Part shown: in pieces, positions 11,625-25,120 of the stretch | Numbering within the stretch: the stretch's first letter is position 1 | Layout of the letters: each line of letters starts with the position of its first letter | NCBI GenBank assembly: GCA_914767715.1 | Contig: OU612071.1 | Location: 8,911,493-8,975,492 of the forward strand | Source of the DNA: Membranipora membranacea | Lineage: Eukaryota > Bryozoa > Gymnolaemata > Cheilostomatida > Membraniporidae | Length of the DNA stretch: 64,000 bases | Reading direction: 5' to 3' | The notes under the pieces: generated by a model | Told to the model about the DNA's origin: nothing | Seen by the model: the letters and a program-made list of their open reading frames with translations, nothing else | The model's database searches: none | Program-made: the position numbers and the translations under genes

Positions 11625-14359
11625 CACGGGGTGTATGCAAAAATTGCATTGAAAGTCTGCTGTCTGAAAGCAAGATTGCACTGCCGTTCCATCCTTGTTG
11701 CAAAAGAATAAGAATAAATTATAGGTACAAATTAAATATTAAAAACAGTCTTACCATGCTTCAGGGCTCTTTTAATCATTGACGAAAATTTTAAAGTCCT
11801 TGTCAACATCTCCTTATTAACGTCTTCCATAAACAAAGCTATATTTTCTGGAGTACTATTTTCCCTCAATGTGCTTTATAATATCTCTCAATTCTTCATC
11901 AATTTTATGCATGACGTCACAGGTTATCAGCTCCATGAGTTCAGGGATGTTTTTTGTTGGCTATAAAGAAATTGTGGAGCATGTATGTTACCGTTTTCGA
12001 GGATAGTTGGTCATGGAACAGAGGACAACTCATATCCACGCAGAGAGTTTGGGACATAGGAGCAGGGAGAGTGGGAAGGGAACAGGAAGGGGAGCAGGGA
12101 GTTTGTCCCCGACTGAACAAAGAAGGGGATCATGGCCTGAACGATTTCAAAATTGAGACAGAGGTTCCAGAGAGCTGGAAGCCACCAAGTTCAAACTTAG
12201 TGATTATTACCATGGTGGTGAGACTGATCCTGGAAAATTGAGTGATTATGCACAAATGCATGCAGTGATGCTTTTACTTACTAAATGATGCTTGCAAATA
12301 CTCTGTTTATGTGATCATTGCACTGTTTGAGTGATAAGGTGATCCAATCAGATAACATATTATATGCGCATTCAAATGAAGGTAATGGTTCAGAGAAGAG
12401 ACTGTTGAAGGTGTTTACACGTGTATTCAATGAACTTATATGTATATTATGGTGCCTGAAAAAGCAGCAAAATGAGAGGCAGAAAAAAAGGCCTGAGAGA
12501 ATAGTAATGGCTCAGGTGGACTAATACTGAAATGTGAGCATTCATGGCTGTGAATACACGTGTGATCGTAGACCATTGGGGACATAAAGCAGTTCCAATC
12601 CAATCGTAGTGGCAATGTAAGTTGTTAATGACAGTAAGCTAACTATCAAGCCATCACTGTTGCATAACAGCTATCACGAGGATTGTGCTGTGTCTTCTGG
12701 TACTGCGTGACTAAAAAAACAGAAAATTTCAAATTGAAAGAGAAGTGTTTGATATTGTATGTCATGATATTATCAGGTAAAATCTCAAACTCACTTTTTG
12801 CTCACTGCGCTCTACTCATAGCTTTCAAGCTCCCCGTTTCGTCATTGCCGGATAATATTATTTGCTTTTTGTTATGGGTAGATGGTGACTGGTGAAGCTC
12901 ACACCACATTACACTATCAATCATGCCCAGCTGGGATAAAATAATAATACACCAATTATTTTTGGTACATACCTGACCCAACTTGCAGCTTAATTACTAT
13001 GTAGTTGTTTTACACAAGGCCGTTGCAGAAGACTAGGATATTATCATTATCAGTTTAGTCCGGGCCACCACAGCTTGAACCTGACTTCGTTACACAGCTA
13101 TAGTACAGCATGTTAGTCTGACCATCGGACCAAAATAAGAAAAACAGGCATTTTTTGATATTCTGTGGTACCAGTCAGAGAAATCAATAGCTGAGGTTGT
13201 AATGAGTAAGGGCCCGCATGGATATCTACACACACAAGAATTTTTTTGTTAGTTATTGCAATATGCAGTTAATATAGTATTTGCCTAACCACTTTCATAG
13301 GATCATTTCATAGATGATGAAGCTAATGTAAATTTCAGAGAGGCAACACTGATCTGATATCTCTTGGAATAGCACGAAATGCTGTATAGAAGACCTAACA
13401 GTTATAGTTATATAGTAAAAAAGCTCAATTTTTTATAGAAGAATTATAATGTATATTAGAGGTCCTACTTTCCCCCTCATGCTTTGTTTGAAACCAAAGA
13501 ACAGCCATGAACTTTTAAAACAATATTTCAAGATAGGCCAACACCCATAGTACTTACTTGTTAACTCTTTTGAGATGTGATGATTCAGGAGGCAGCCTTC
13601 TGCTCCTCCTGTGACAAGTCAAAGGGGCTCCTATTTACTAAACCAAGTTTACTCCTTGACTAAACTGTGACCATTTCTAATAAATAAGTGTTGTGTGTCC
13701 TCAATTACAGCCTTCTGTAGTAGCTCCACATACTTCGATCATTTTCAAACTTGCAGGAAAATATAGTCAAACCATTCCTCTCTCCAATGCAAAAGTTCAT
13801 TTGGATTCATTATGAATAATTCGACATCTACTTGGTGTGTACCAAACTGTGCCATCTTGCTCTCCATCATTTTTCATCAAGTGACCTTCAGCTTGTGCAG
13901 CTAGTTAGGATGCAATGAGCTCTATTAAAAGTCATAGTTTGATGTCTGTTGTATTATTGGTCACTTATCCAAAACATGACATTTCATTGGCCACCTACAA
14001 TTTAAACTCTGAGCAAATTGATTTAAGCAGGAGAGGATAATCCTGAGTTCGGTTTTTTGAGGGTTCGTAGTTCGTGAGTTCGTGGTTCAGTTTTTCGTAC
14101 CTACCGCAATTTTTGGCCTTTTTATATGTAGACAGATCAAATGAGACAGGTATGTTAAAGGCTTGAATCAGGTCTCATTGTTTAGGGACTACTTGCAATA
14201 AAATTTGTGTCACACGGAAGTCTTCTAACGATGTTAAGTTTGATGTCACCTGGATGATCAAAAATGCAGGCGTAACCTGTGAATTGCTTCTGATTTGTTG
14301 TACATATCAGTGAATACCAGAAAATTTAGGTTTACATAAGGTGGCAACAACTTTGGTAC
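11625..14359. other. Intergenic stretch, no supported gene
   Basis: About 2.7 kb. Open frames of 60-95 codons occur (for example near 11954 and 12318) but have low-complexity or composition-driven sequence and no recognisable domain. A purine-rich stretch lies near 12060-12110. Nothing else is supportable. Confidence 0.45.
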
Positions 14360-14538
14360 TTTTCTGCTTACAAATGAAGTACTGCTTCAAATTGCAAGCG
14401 CAATCAGCCCAATAATAGTGAAGGCGATCCCCCCTTGTTGTGACACAGTGTTCTGTGCTTGGATAACTAGGTTGCCAAACTGCCCAAATACTTACTCAAA
14501 GATACAGGCCCTTTGTTGATACCATACCATCTGAAACT
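14360..14538 (-). pseudogene. Decayed lectin exon 4 relic on the minus strand
   Basis: Read on the minus strand, this aligns with exon 4 of the lectin genes: TTTCAGATGGTATGGTATCA, then GGGCCTGTATCTTTGAGTA, a QPS-like stretch, the GAACACTGTGTCACAAC segment and CACTATTATTGGGCTGA. Small insertions (for example in the TTACTGGGC word) break the frame and no acceptor or upstream exons are visible. It is opposite in strand to genes B, C and D around it, so it came from a separate inversion or insertion. Confidence 0.75.
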
Positions 14539-15254
14539 GTAACTGCCAAACAGACTCAGCAAAGTAATTTATGTGATGTCACAAACTCAAGGAGTGAGCG
14601 GGAGAAAATACCAGTTAGATGATATCACATGTCGATTTTGACAGTTTCAATGACGAAACAAACTGCTGTCTGACAACCTTAGCTACAGCATATATTTTGG
14701 AAGCAAAGTGACATCAAATCAAAGAAGTAATTCCAATACCTTAATATTTCAAGGATAAAGTTGTTACTGAGTCTAATTTGGCTTTTTGACAGCAGGGTCT
14801 GTTTATCATCAAGATTGAACTAGTTGAAGCAGTGATTATGTTGCAAAAATAAGCAAACTTTTAATAAAATCCTTATGGCGCACAAGTGGATTTGCGAATA
14901 AGACGATCAGCCTTATTTAGGATGTGACATAACACAAGTTATTGTTGGTCGGAATATCCAATTCAAGGGCTTGTGTCTTGTAATAGATTAAAAAACATCC
15001 TTACAGCATTACATAACAAAGAGAAACCAACAGTTGAAATTGAATGTTCACTACAAGGTTTCCCCTTCAAGTATGATTTGTTATTTCCTTATATTTATAT
15101 GAATATCCTGTCAACATAAACCGATCAAAAGTTGGGAATATCAAATTTCAAAGCTTCATCACAAACAAGTTTATGGTTCAGGTGAGAGGTGTAGGAAATA
15201 ATGGTTAAGGCAGTACTCCAGTACACCTCACATCGAAAGTCAAGGTTAGAGGAG

Positions 15255-17046
15255 ATGGACTTCCACGTAGAGAAGCGGAGATCTAATCGGCAAACTACAG
15301 CCATAATCAGTGCCCTTCTACTGGGATTTCTGCTAATTTTAGTTATATTTTGTGTCGTGGTCATTGGTGCGCTTCAAATCAAAGAACTTCAGACAAGGAT
15401 TGAGTCCCTAGACAAGGTGAGTTGGCTGAAAGAAAGAAACATTAGATAGCCTAGCCTTGCTGGTTACGTGATGTAACCATTGCATGCCATCAAATCATTG
15501 TAATGTTTACACTATGATCTCCAAACAAGGGTAGAAACCTTGTGCAAAGACAACTGCAAATCATGAGTTCATCCAGATAGTGTCTTGCTCATTGCACTAA
15601 TCGCAATGAATGAGGCAAGCATTGAAGCTTATGTCAATACATGTTACAGTCAGCCGGTGAATTTCATGAACTGAACCGCACTACATAATAAATGGCGACA
15701 GGGCGTGTGGGTTGCATTGTAGGATATCATTTATCACTCTCTTCACACGTCAATCTCAGTCAAACATTGAATGTTTGGCAAAATCAAGGTTTTTTCACAC
15801 GCCTACAAATGTATCACTTCATTTAGATTCGTGGGACCACAGAAGATACGCGCATAGAAAAAAGAGAAGTTTCATCATTATCAGAAGCAAGCCTTCAATC
15901 ACTACTGCTGACTAAGCTCCAGGACCGCATTTCTGATGTACATGTTAAGTGTCAAGTCGGGGATTCGGATCTCCAGCGTGAAATCTCTGCTCAGGCCGCT
16001 GAACTCAGGGATGAGATGAAATCAGAAAGTTCAGATGTTCAGCTTCAGATCAGCACGGAACTCGGTGCTGTCAGAAGGAGTATCCAGCAAATCAACGAGA
16101 CGGTCCATCGTTATCATGGCTTCATTGCAGGTAATCCACATTTTCCATTCAAGCGATAAAGAAGTTTCAATCAAGTCTGCGTCAATCGACGGCAGATTGC
16201 ACCCCTTGTTATGGGAAATACTTGAACATAGATAGAATGTGAAAGATTTGTGTTCAGCTCACAATATCTTGAAACAAAATATTACTCACTTTTCACCTTG
16301 TATGTTTAGCAGATATCACTTGTGCATCTGGCTACAGACTGAATCCATATCGAGGTACATGCACAAGATTTGTGAGGACAGCTCTCAGCTGGTTTGATGC
16401 TAGAGAAAGTTGTGAGAATGCTGGTGAATATCTTGCTACTTTTGATACTTTGGAGTCCGCTTCCTGGGTCAGACACCAACAGCTTACTGCAGGTAACTTT
16501 TTAATTTCACCATCCGTCATATATTTGCTGTTATACAGGAAAAGTCTTAGGAGAAATTTGATAACAAAGTTTTGGTACAGAAATACAAAATATGATGTGA
16601 TATAATACTATTCTAAGCAAAAACCATGTAATGCACATCGATCATCATAATATGAACTCCATTAAGAGAACAAGCCCATCCGAATGTGCTTCTCGATCCA
16701 GTCACAAATTTTCCTCTCAACACAAATTTTTGTGGATAAGGAAATCTCAGCAGCTTACCCTAGAAACAGACAAACCTCAACACTTACTTTAATCAGCATT
16801 TACTTTATTTTAGGTTGGACAGGAGCTGCTTGGATTGGTGCAAAAAAACTCAGCGACAGCACAGAGTTCAGATGGTATGGTATCAATACTGGGCCTGTAA
16901 CTTTGAGTTACTGGGCAATCGGACAACCTAATCATCCCAGCACCCACCATTGTGTGAAAACATGGCCAGCGCACCATCACTACTATTGGGATGACGGCAC
17001 TTGTAGTTCTAAACTTAACTTTATATGTGAACAGAAAACTAACTAA
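15255..17046 (+). CDS. Type II transmembrane C-type lectin-like receptor D (intact)
   Basis: Four exons, 15255-15416, 15827-16130, 16313-16492 and 16814-17046, give 292 aa without interruption. Residues 1-13 (MDFHVEKRRSNRQ) are a basic cytoplasmic tail. Residues about 14-40 are a signal anchor (ALLLGFLLILVIFCVVVIGA). The stalk (about 41-155) is heptad-rich with a lone cysteine (VKCQVGD) and an NET sequon. The CTLD (about 156-292) has six cysteines, the long-form pattern with an extra N-terminal pair (ITC, GTC, ESC, HHC, GTC, FIC). It also has AWIGAKKL, SYWAIGQPNHP and YYWDDGTC. The sugar/calcium site reads QPN and WDD, and the Glu usually before HC is His, so binding is probably non-classical. 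I chose ATG 15255 because it aligns with the paralogues' MD start; an in-frame ATG at 15201 exists. It is the most diverged copy and lacks the shared 5' block. Confidence 0.92.
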
Positions 17047-17092
17047 TATCTGTCCTTCTCTTGTTAGAAGCGTGAGAAAGTTTTTTATCAAC

Positions 17093-17098
17093 AATAAA
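17093..17098 (+). terminator. Poly(A) signal after lectin gene D
   Basis: AATAAA inside CAACAATAAAATAC lies about 47 bp after the stop of gene D. The same AATAAAATAC word recurs after genes E and F, so it is an inherited 3' end signal. Confidence 0.65.
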
Positions 17099-18400
17099 AT
17101 ACTTCTGAAAGAAATTGCCTTATGAAATTGTAATAAATTGATATGGTGGCCTGGACCTGCCAAAAACTTAAAATAGAAGTGGGTGATATATCAATTCTAT
17201 TTGTCTCTTCGCATACCCATTTTGCGTTCAATCACTATAGATCATCATTTCATATTAGAATGACAGCTGTAAATTTCACTTTCCATCAGTTAAAGGTTTC
17301 CTAGCAGGATTCCGTACAAGACAAATGAGCAAATCTTCAGCGTGCGCAAGGTTCTTTATCATACCTGGTCAAATTTGCATTGCATTTGAACAAATAGGGG
17401 CCCCTTGGCAGCTTCTCAAATACATCAATGTCTATAAGCCGCCTCATTGCTGATTTGTATTATATGGAACCCTGCTAGGAATCCTTCAATCGTTTCTTTT
17501 CATTTCTATCTTATATCTGATATCAGCATAAACTGACGCTGATATAGGCCATAAGATTATAGTGCGTGTCGCCATTCAATCTTATATGCAGCACTAGTAG
17601 AGAAAAGGTGTTCTGCCGATTCTTTCACCTCTTGGCAGAACAAACAGTCAAGTCTCACTACTGGCATCTTATATTTAGCAATGAAATCTCCCGTCTTAAT
17701 CCCTCCGAGAGCTATCCTCCACATAAAATCTATATTCTCAATTTATATTAATCCGCACCCCGCATTGTGAAACCCTTCCCCTTTCATTATCTTGGTCAAC
17801 TTCTTTGGGCACCCTAATATCGATAGGGTCTTCTTTTCCACATAGCCGTGCACAACTCTGACACACAGACACATGTTGAAACCCTATCCTTTCCAAACAA
17901 TCCCATAACTTCCTCCGCAACCTATCAGCCTCAATATACACTCCCTAGAGACTAAAGCTGAATTAGAGTATGTATCAGGTGTCATCCTCCGAGACCAAAG
18001 ACCAAAAACATGTATAAAGTAAAAACCTCTGGCGTCAAATATCAGTGAACACGGTCAGTATAGATTATGCTCAAGATGGAATGCATGGCATTTTTCTCTA
18101 ATCCGTATCAACCCAAGACCACTGTTCCCAATTGATGTCTCAATTGCCTCTCCTCAGTGGCACTGTCAGAGTTTTGAACCTTGCTGGTGGTTTGTGTGTC
18201 TTGGCTGGCTCCCGAGTATGGGCTTGGTAAACTTTTCCATATCGAGCCTACTCAGAAAAGGGAAAATGATGTTAGCTTACATTCTTTCTCATTCTCATTA
18301 TGCTACTAAAACACACTCAAATTTAATAATTGGTACTCCATAGTTATAAAAGTGATTTTATTTACATGCTCCTGTATAGTCTATAGTAGTTGAATAGTCT
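17099..18400. other. Intergenic stretch, no supported gene
   Basis: No open frame with recognisable domains and no paired splice signals that extend one. I see nothing assignable here. Confidence 0.4.
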
Positions 18401-18403
18401 ACC

Positions 18404-18860
18404 ATTGCCCAACAAACGCAAAATGTTTTTAAAATGTTTTGTACCTCGTGATAATGTTGTGATCGGGCAATTGCATTCAAGAGCATACTCCCTGATATTG
18501 TTGTATGATATCGGGTTGACTGGCTGAAACGCAGCTCATTGGAGATATCATATTATTGTGTTTAAAACATCGCCTCAACATGTTATTCCCATCACCTCAC
18601 AAAATTATTTTTTGTAACATTATCAGCAAGTTTTAACATAACGCTCTAACGACAAGCTATCCCAAATGTTCCCATAACTCCAATATAATATCTAGCAATA
18701 TTGATATCCAATGTCTTTGTTTTAACAATTTTGTGTAACATTATCCACCTGTTGTGACATAACGTTCTAACGAGAAGTTTTCCAAAATGCTATGATAACT
18801 CCGATATAATATCCAGCATGATTGATATGCCATGTCCTTGTTGTAACAAGGTGCACCGAC
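18404..18860. repeat. MITE-like sequence with an internal tandem repeat of about 120 bp
   Basis: The segment opens with CCCAACAAACGCAAAATG, which matches in reverse orientation the end of a second copy near 32360-32385 (CATTTTGTGTTTGCTGGG). Inside, a unit of about 121 bp occurs twice (about 18613-18733 and 18734-18855). Each contains TGTAACATTATC, ACATAACG, TCTAACGA, TATAATATC and a Cys-free AT-rich tail. The right boundary is not clear. Confidence 0.5.
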
Positions 18861-21537
18861 TGTTACTGTAACATCTAGTGGAATTGACTATATGGCAATT
18901 TGACAAAAATGCTTTCATGACACTCTGTTAATGTTCTGAATGACTTCGTGGAATGACATCACTACAACTTCTTGAAGCTTATCCAGCAATAACATCATGG
19001 CAAAACAGGTGTAAAATTGTTCTCTCAAAATCATTTTGTAACCTGATCAAAACAATATCAATGAATAATCATCAGTAATTATATGATTACTGTGTCTCAG
19101 AGCTTTGCAAAATTTTATCAATAGATATCACAGATAGTATATTTTATTATCTTTCATTTTATCTGTTTAGAAACATTTATTCTGAGTGCAACTTGTGAGT
19201 GAATAAGTGGTTTCCACCATTTGAATAGCATAATTTTAGTTGTGGGAGGATTTTAGGCTAATGAGGCATGGGTCAACGTCCGGTTGAGTGTGGTTTACAG
19301 GATTGAACAACTTTTGTGAAAGGTTGATAGTCATGCTGCAGCCCATCATGCTGGGCTTTGACGATTGACTGTATTTTGCTGCAAGGCACGCAGCTGAGTT
19401 TAACGAGGCTTGATGTTTGTGTTGCGAGTTCATATCATGTTCACCGTCTACCATATGTCCACAAGCAGTGCGAATAATAACCACCATACCAGTTCTAATT
19501 TGTTCTGAAAAATTGACATTTCTAACCCTCATTTTATGCGTATGTCACATGGGCTTATGCAAAATTAACATCCGATGATGAATTGGGAGTTGTTCTCTCA
19601 TGAACCATAATGTCATTGTGACTGCATTACGTTTATCATCTAAGCATAACCCAGGAATTATACACAGATGCTACAATTCCATACGCAAACTGGTTGGACC
19701 ACATGCCATCGGAATTTTAACTTCATGTAGGAAGATCATGTAAAATAATATTAGCTGCTTTAAATTGGAAGATAGGAATCATACAATATGACTTTTTGTT
19801 GACTATGCAGGAATGTGCACAGCAGCGTATCAAGTTTGAGAACTACCGCTATTTCTGTTTCAAGGTTTAAAATCTGATGTCACAAAGACAATCAGCCATA
19901 CATTTAATAACACAAAATTACACCCCGTACACGTGGGCACAGCAACTGCAATATATTCAATAAATTGCTTTGCTTGCTTCAACATAAATAACTGTATAAT
20001 AGAAATCCTTGAATTAGGAGAAAAACTATTGTAAACAATTTTATGCACACGCTTAACAAAGAGTTGCTCCCACTTGCATAAAAAATCACATTTATACATT
20101 GTTCGAATAAATTCCTAAGGTTCAAGGATTCCACACCATGCAATAATTGTTCATCACCTGAGGGATTGCTCATTGGGCACTATTGAATTACTTTTAGGGC
20201 CTGATGTTGTCTGAATAAGTGGAAATTATATATATAAAAAAGCGATGCTCGAAGCTTTTCTTGATCTATTGTGAGGAGAAAACTCTGAGAAGGGCACAAT
20301 CGGATCGTTAATCCTGATTGACCACGATGGCTAGATTTGACCTGAAGGCAGTCAGGGTAGAAATAGTTTGCAGGCAAACCAACAATAAACAATAGTGATC
20401 ACTACATCATAGGTGCCCAAACTTGTCTTACCATGGGTCATATTCGCAATTTTAGAAAATGTCCGTGGGCCAAGAGTAGTTATGCTTGGTGATTATTGAT
20501 AGTCGCTAGGAGGCCCCATAACAAATATTTTGCTTCATAATTTTGAACATTGCATGAGGAAATAATTTTTTTGGGCTAGTGAACTGACTAATCCAAATAA
20601 TCACATGTCCTGGTTGAGGATTTTTCAAAACTGATTCCATTCGGAAAATTAGCAAATAAGCGAATAAGAGGGCGGCTTATAAAAACGGGAGAATCAGAAC
20701 CATTCAGGGGCGTACTGTAATTATTTTTGTTGTAGAGAACTAATTCAACAAGTGGGAATTTTTTTGGTGTCCTTTTCTTGCAGACTGATGTTCTCTAGTT
20801 CTGTTCTCTATTCGGTTGTAGGCCAATCCATGTAAGTTTTTTCAGAAAACAGACCATGTTGCATGGTATGAGTTATCAGGACATTTGCGCCCCGCATGAA
20901 TTATCGCCGTTTGTAGAGTGTCACGATGGCAATTGAGCCACTTAAATTTGCTAGTTGTGGGCCACATTTGGCCCATGGGCCCCAATTTGGACACCCTTGC
21001 ACTACATAGTCATGGTTTGAAGTTAAAATCTGGTTTTCAGTCTTCCTAAAATTTAAACGAATTATAAAGGACATTTAGTACAAAAATTATCACATTTACA
21101 TGTTCACTTTGAAATCTCACCAAACGACAATTCAACTTTGAGAAATGCATAATGATTGATAGGGTTTGCTCCTCACACTTACATAGAAATTAATTAATCA
21201 AGGGTAAGTCCAACAAAAGAACTTTGCTGGCGAAGTGTTGGAGGATAAATACCATCAATCAATCAAGCAATTTATCAGTTCACAATGTATTACAAGTGTA
21301 TCCCTAAAACATCCGCCTCCATTACAATTCGGCAATCTAGACAACAAATTAGTTATTTTGGTATCACATTTATATGTGGCTGTCTGCGCTGAAGGTAAAA
21401 AGCTCACATTTAAAAATCAGAAATTGAAATTCTAGCGATACATACTATAGAAATGATTCCTAAGAGTATGATTTACAGGGTGGATTTCTCTCTTTTGATT
21501 GTGACCCTGCCATCTTTTACCAAAGCGCCTAGTAAGT

Positions 21538-21655
21538 AAACCCAGCTGAGGGGTTAGGGGGCGCTGGAAGCCCACCCAACGGGGTTCGGCGCAGAGCCCC
21601 GGCCCCAAAGCCTAGAGAGCAATTTTGGGCCTTTGCATTGCATTGACTGGGTTTT
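21538..21655 (+). repeat. Dispersed repeat, copy 1 of 3
   Basis: The GC-richer stretch ending CCAAAGCCTAGAGAGCAATT is similar to 41146-41260 and, inverted, to 44049-44185. The family word is GGTCCGGTCACC(A/G)AAGCCTAGAG; this copy is diverged at the GGTCCGGTCACC part. No coding potential is visible. Confidence 0.5.
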
Positions 21656-23145
21656 GTAGGAGTGTCTCAGGTGAAAATTCACAAGCAGATTACTAAAAGA
21701 ATAAAGCAGTCAACCTAAATAGTATGCAACCTACAGCCACGATCGATCGCCATCCCGAACGCCATTAAGGGCTGCCTGTGGGTTGTTTTTTGTTGTAATC
21801 TGTCTTATCATACAATCAAGGTGCTTGTCAATTAGATCAGGAATAATTCTGCCTGGTATCATACCTAATAACCTAAAGCATGACATAAGTATTCCAAACG
21901 ACAGCACCTTAATCGGCCGCCTGTATATCAACGAAGTGTTTTTTTCTGAGGGAGATCAATTAAATTAGCTTGAGCAGACACAGCTGGATTTTATTGTGAA
22001 AAAACTATGGAGCTTAGCTGACTTTGAACAAGAGAAAATCACAGATGAGTATGGGCTAATAAATTCTGTGTTAATTTGGCCTCAGTTCAATCTGCGCTAA
22101 ATAAGGGACAGTTTGTTGACACCCTCTGATTATTATGATTATAACACTGGGCTAATACAATTCACTGCTAAGCTTCTGATCCCACTGTTGAATAGAGTTG
22201 ATGATTGACTGTCCATTCATACAGTTATAAAATTGTCAATGTAAATAAACATACATCATCTAGTATTGTCATTTACATGAAATAGGCCTATATTATGTAA
22301 CTTTGGGGTGTGGCGGTATACTTTAGAACATTCCTGTTGCTCTCTTCCACCGGTCACAGCCTGCGGCGTAACCAGTTGATCAGGAGCGACTCGGAATGCA
22401 GGCAAATGGACCAAACTTGGTCTAGTATACTAGGACATGGCCCTTATATTTTAATTAAGAGGTAACATGAGTGAATATAATTAGGCTGAGTATTATGTAA
22501 CCTCAAGGTCAGATTATTAAACCATTACTGGCTAGGTTTCATCTGGCTGAAAAGTGTGATGGCAGTCATAAGATCAAAGTGATAAACATCATGAAATTCC
22601 TTTGCCTTGATAATGATCGATCAATCACATGCAGGTATGGTGTAAGACTACCTGTCATACATGACAAGTTGTCATACATGACAAGTTGGCAGACCCAGAA
22701 ATCAGGAGGTCTCCAAGGACGAACTATAAACCCGGACTACCACTCTGCGTCCAAGAGTGTGGATGCAATTTAGGCCTAGTGTATAATATTTCCAAGCCAA
22801 AACTTGACTGTAAATTTTATTAATTGCATAATTTTACCTCATTATGTGGATGAAATTGTCTTGATTTAACCAACTTGGGAGGAGCAGCCATAACAACACT
22901 GGTAGTTAAGGCTCGAATATTGAATAGCCGCTTACAATACGCAGTGTTAATAAGCAAATACATAGGTATGTGTACTGTGATGGTAGGAGAACACAGTAAC
23001 TCTTGCAAAGGGTAGCTTCAAAAACTTTCTGAGTACAGGAAGCTGGAAAAGGGAGGAGAAAGGGAGATAGGGAGGGGATGGGAATTACCCCTAAAAACTG
23101 GGAGCCTCCCTACCAAAAAGGGAGACTTGTCAGGTATGCTACCTG

Positions 23146-23202
23146 CATGTGATCACAGAGTAAGGATATATATATATATATCCTTACTCTGTGATGTGAT
23201 CA
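23146..23202. repeat. Near-perfect palindrome around a (TA)n core
   Basis: GATCACAGAGTAAGGATATA on the left is mirrored by the reverse complement on the right, with the TA run at the centre. It can form a hairpin with a stem of over 20 bp. It may be cruciform-prone; it lies in no gene. Confidence 0.75.
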
Positions 23203-25120
23203 TAATGCTGTTGACTGTAGTAATAATTTTTTCTAAGTTTGCATTTGACATGATCTGGCAACTGTCACTGCGGGAGGTTAATCTTCGACTATGTTGTCCT
23301 TTTTATGAACTCAGGGACTGTGGAAATAGTGTACAAATCCTCTGTCTGTTTAGACAGAATCATTACGGAATGCACTTTCTATTGAATAAGTCGAGTCATA
23401 CACTTAGGTGCAAGATTTACTAGCTTACAGACTATGCATGATAATATCTAGCGTTATTCAATTTCCATAGGCTAAGTAATTGGCTCATCCAACATTCCCT
23501 AAAACCACAAACTGATTGATTCAGCAGCCACACGTTTCAAAATTATTATGATGTAAAAAATTTCAACAGTTCACTAAAAGGACAGATAATAGTGACTGCA
23601 AAATAGGCAGTAAGCCCAAAATTGACCAGGGGACTATGAACAAGGTTTTTAGGCCACATGAATCTGTACGTACAGGGGGGGGGGGGGTTCTCCTAGTTTT
23701 CGCCACATTCTACTGCTCAATAATTTATTTTTAACTGTTACCAGTTCCTAGTCTAATTTAAGCTCGACAAATCTTCATCCATGCTTTTTATATTGACCCA
23801 GGACGATTAAATGAGGCTAGGGTGTCAACTAAAATTTTTAATAATTTTTATACCCTTGTATACTGCTGCATTCCTATTCTGCTGTGATAGAATTGAGAGA
23901 GTATGGAGTTTTGCAAAAAAAAACGATAAAGAAAATCGGAATCAATATAACACATCACATGTAATAATCTGTGGAGTGCCACTAGTATAGACCTTATGAC
24001 ATGAATTAGCACTGCAGTGCACTGATGATTAATTATGCATACTGCAACTGCTAACTGCAATTATGCTAACTGCATAATACAGAGGCACTACACAAATGAT
24101 CATTGTGTAGACCACAACAAATACCTTATGATATCAGGACCTATGATATTATCTATAAATAGCAAAATTTATAAATAGCACATATGGATCACATTGACCT
24201 AGCTCAGTGTCAATCCTCTGGCATCCTGTGACATCATGCATCTAACCCTAGCATAAAACATCTTGCTAAAATTTTACAGTATTTTCAGACTGTTCAGATG
24301 TTTTACCCAATCGCAGGCACTTGGTGTCATGGTGTCAGGTAATCAACACACAGTCTTTTTCTGTGATTTGGTTCCGCTTTTTCGATGTTTGCCAGATTAT
24401 AGGCAGTACCTAACTACTTGCATGTCCAAGCATGTCAAAGCATGATTTCCAAGCAATAGCATAATACTAATTAAATAGTACATCTCCAAACAAGCTTTGA
24501 TCTTTTGAGTGAATAATTTGGCCATTAATTTGACACTTGTTACCTGGTTATTTCGGAAAATTTTATATTCGACTTTTAAACGTTTGCAGGGAAATGAGTA
24601 TATGAGTCATCATTCTGTCTAATTTACCCAGTCTCCCTATCTTATTTAAATTTTGTGCGAAATATATATTTTAATCAATTAAATATTTATGATCTGTGTC
24701 TGACACAATTAGCCTATTGATAATCTCATGCAGTTATAGCAATTCTACCCCATATCATTCCTATGCACACATGGTTGGAGCCACCAAAACTCGTTTGGGC
24801 TTCTTGTTGTACTAAGGTACACAAAGAGACAACATCTTCATCTTTCTATTCATGATGAACACAGACAACAGTTTCATACACCCACATGAAAAAATCACAG
24901 GGTTATGTGAAATAGAGCTTATTTCAAGAATTGTGTTGTTACAATATGTGGTCAAAACATTTTATAATTGACCACTATTGATAAGCACCCTTGAGACTCG
25001 TAAAGCACAGCCAGCCGAATAATTGTAGCTGGCATCAACCACTTGTGCCATCATAGGATACCTCATTCGATTGAAATCTAATCTGAAAACAACATCAGTC
25101 TCTCAAACTAGTACAGCAAA

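Larger units (their letters stand above)
18861..25120. other. Long intergenic stretch with repeats but no supported gene
   Basis: About 6.2 kb between lectin gene D's surroundings and the DUF4806 gene. Open frames are under 105 codons and show no family signature on either strand. It contains the dispersed repeat near 21538, the palindrome near 23146, and a run of 14 G near 23678. A 17-bp unit (TGTCATACATGACAAGT) is repeated in tandem at about 22654-22690. The last few hundred bases should hold the DUF4806 gene's promoter. Confidence 0.45.

Noticed and set aside
11954-12241. 95-codon open frame in a purine-rich stretch
   Set aside because: Composition is driven by GGGA/GGAA-type runs. No domain, splice context or paralogue.
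15201-15254. Upstream in-frame ATG of gene D adding 18 residues
   Set aside because: Possible, but the added residues have no counterpart in paralogues and ATG 15255 aligns with the shared MD start.
16684-16813. Extension of gene D exon 4 upstream to the ATG at 16684
   Set aside because: A clear acceptor (TTTTAG at 16808-16813) in the conserved phase marks the exon start; the upstream frame is intronic.
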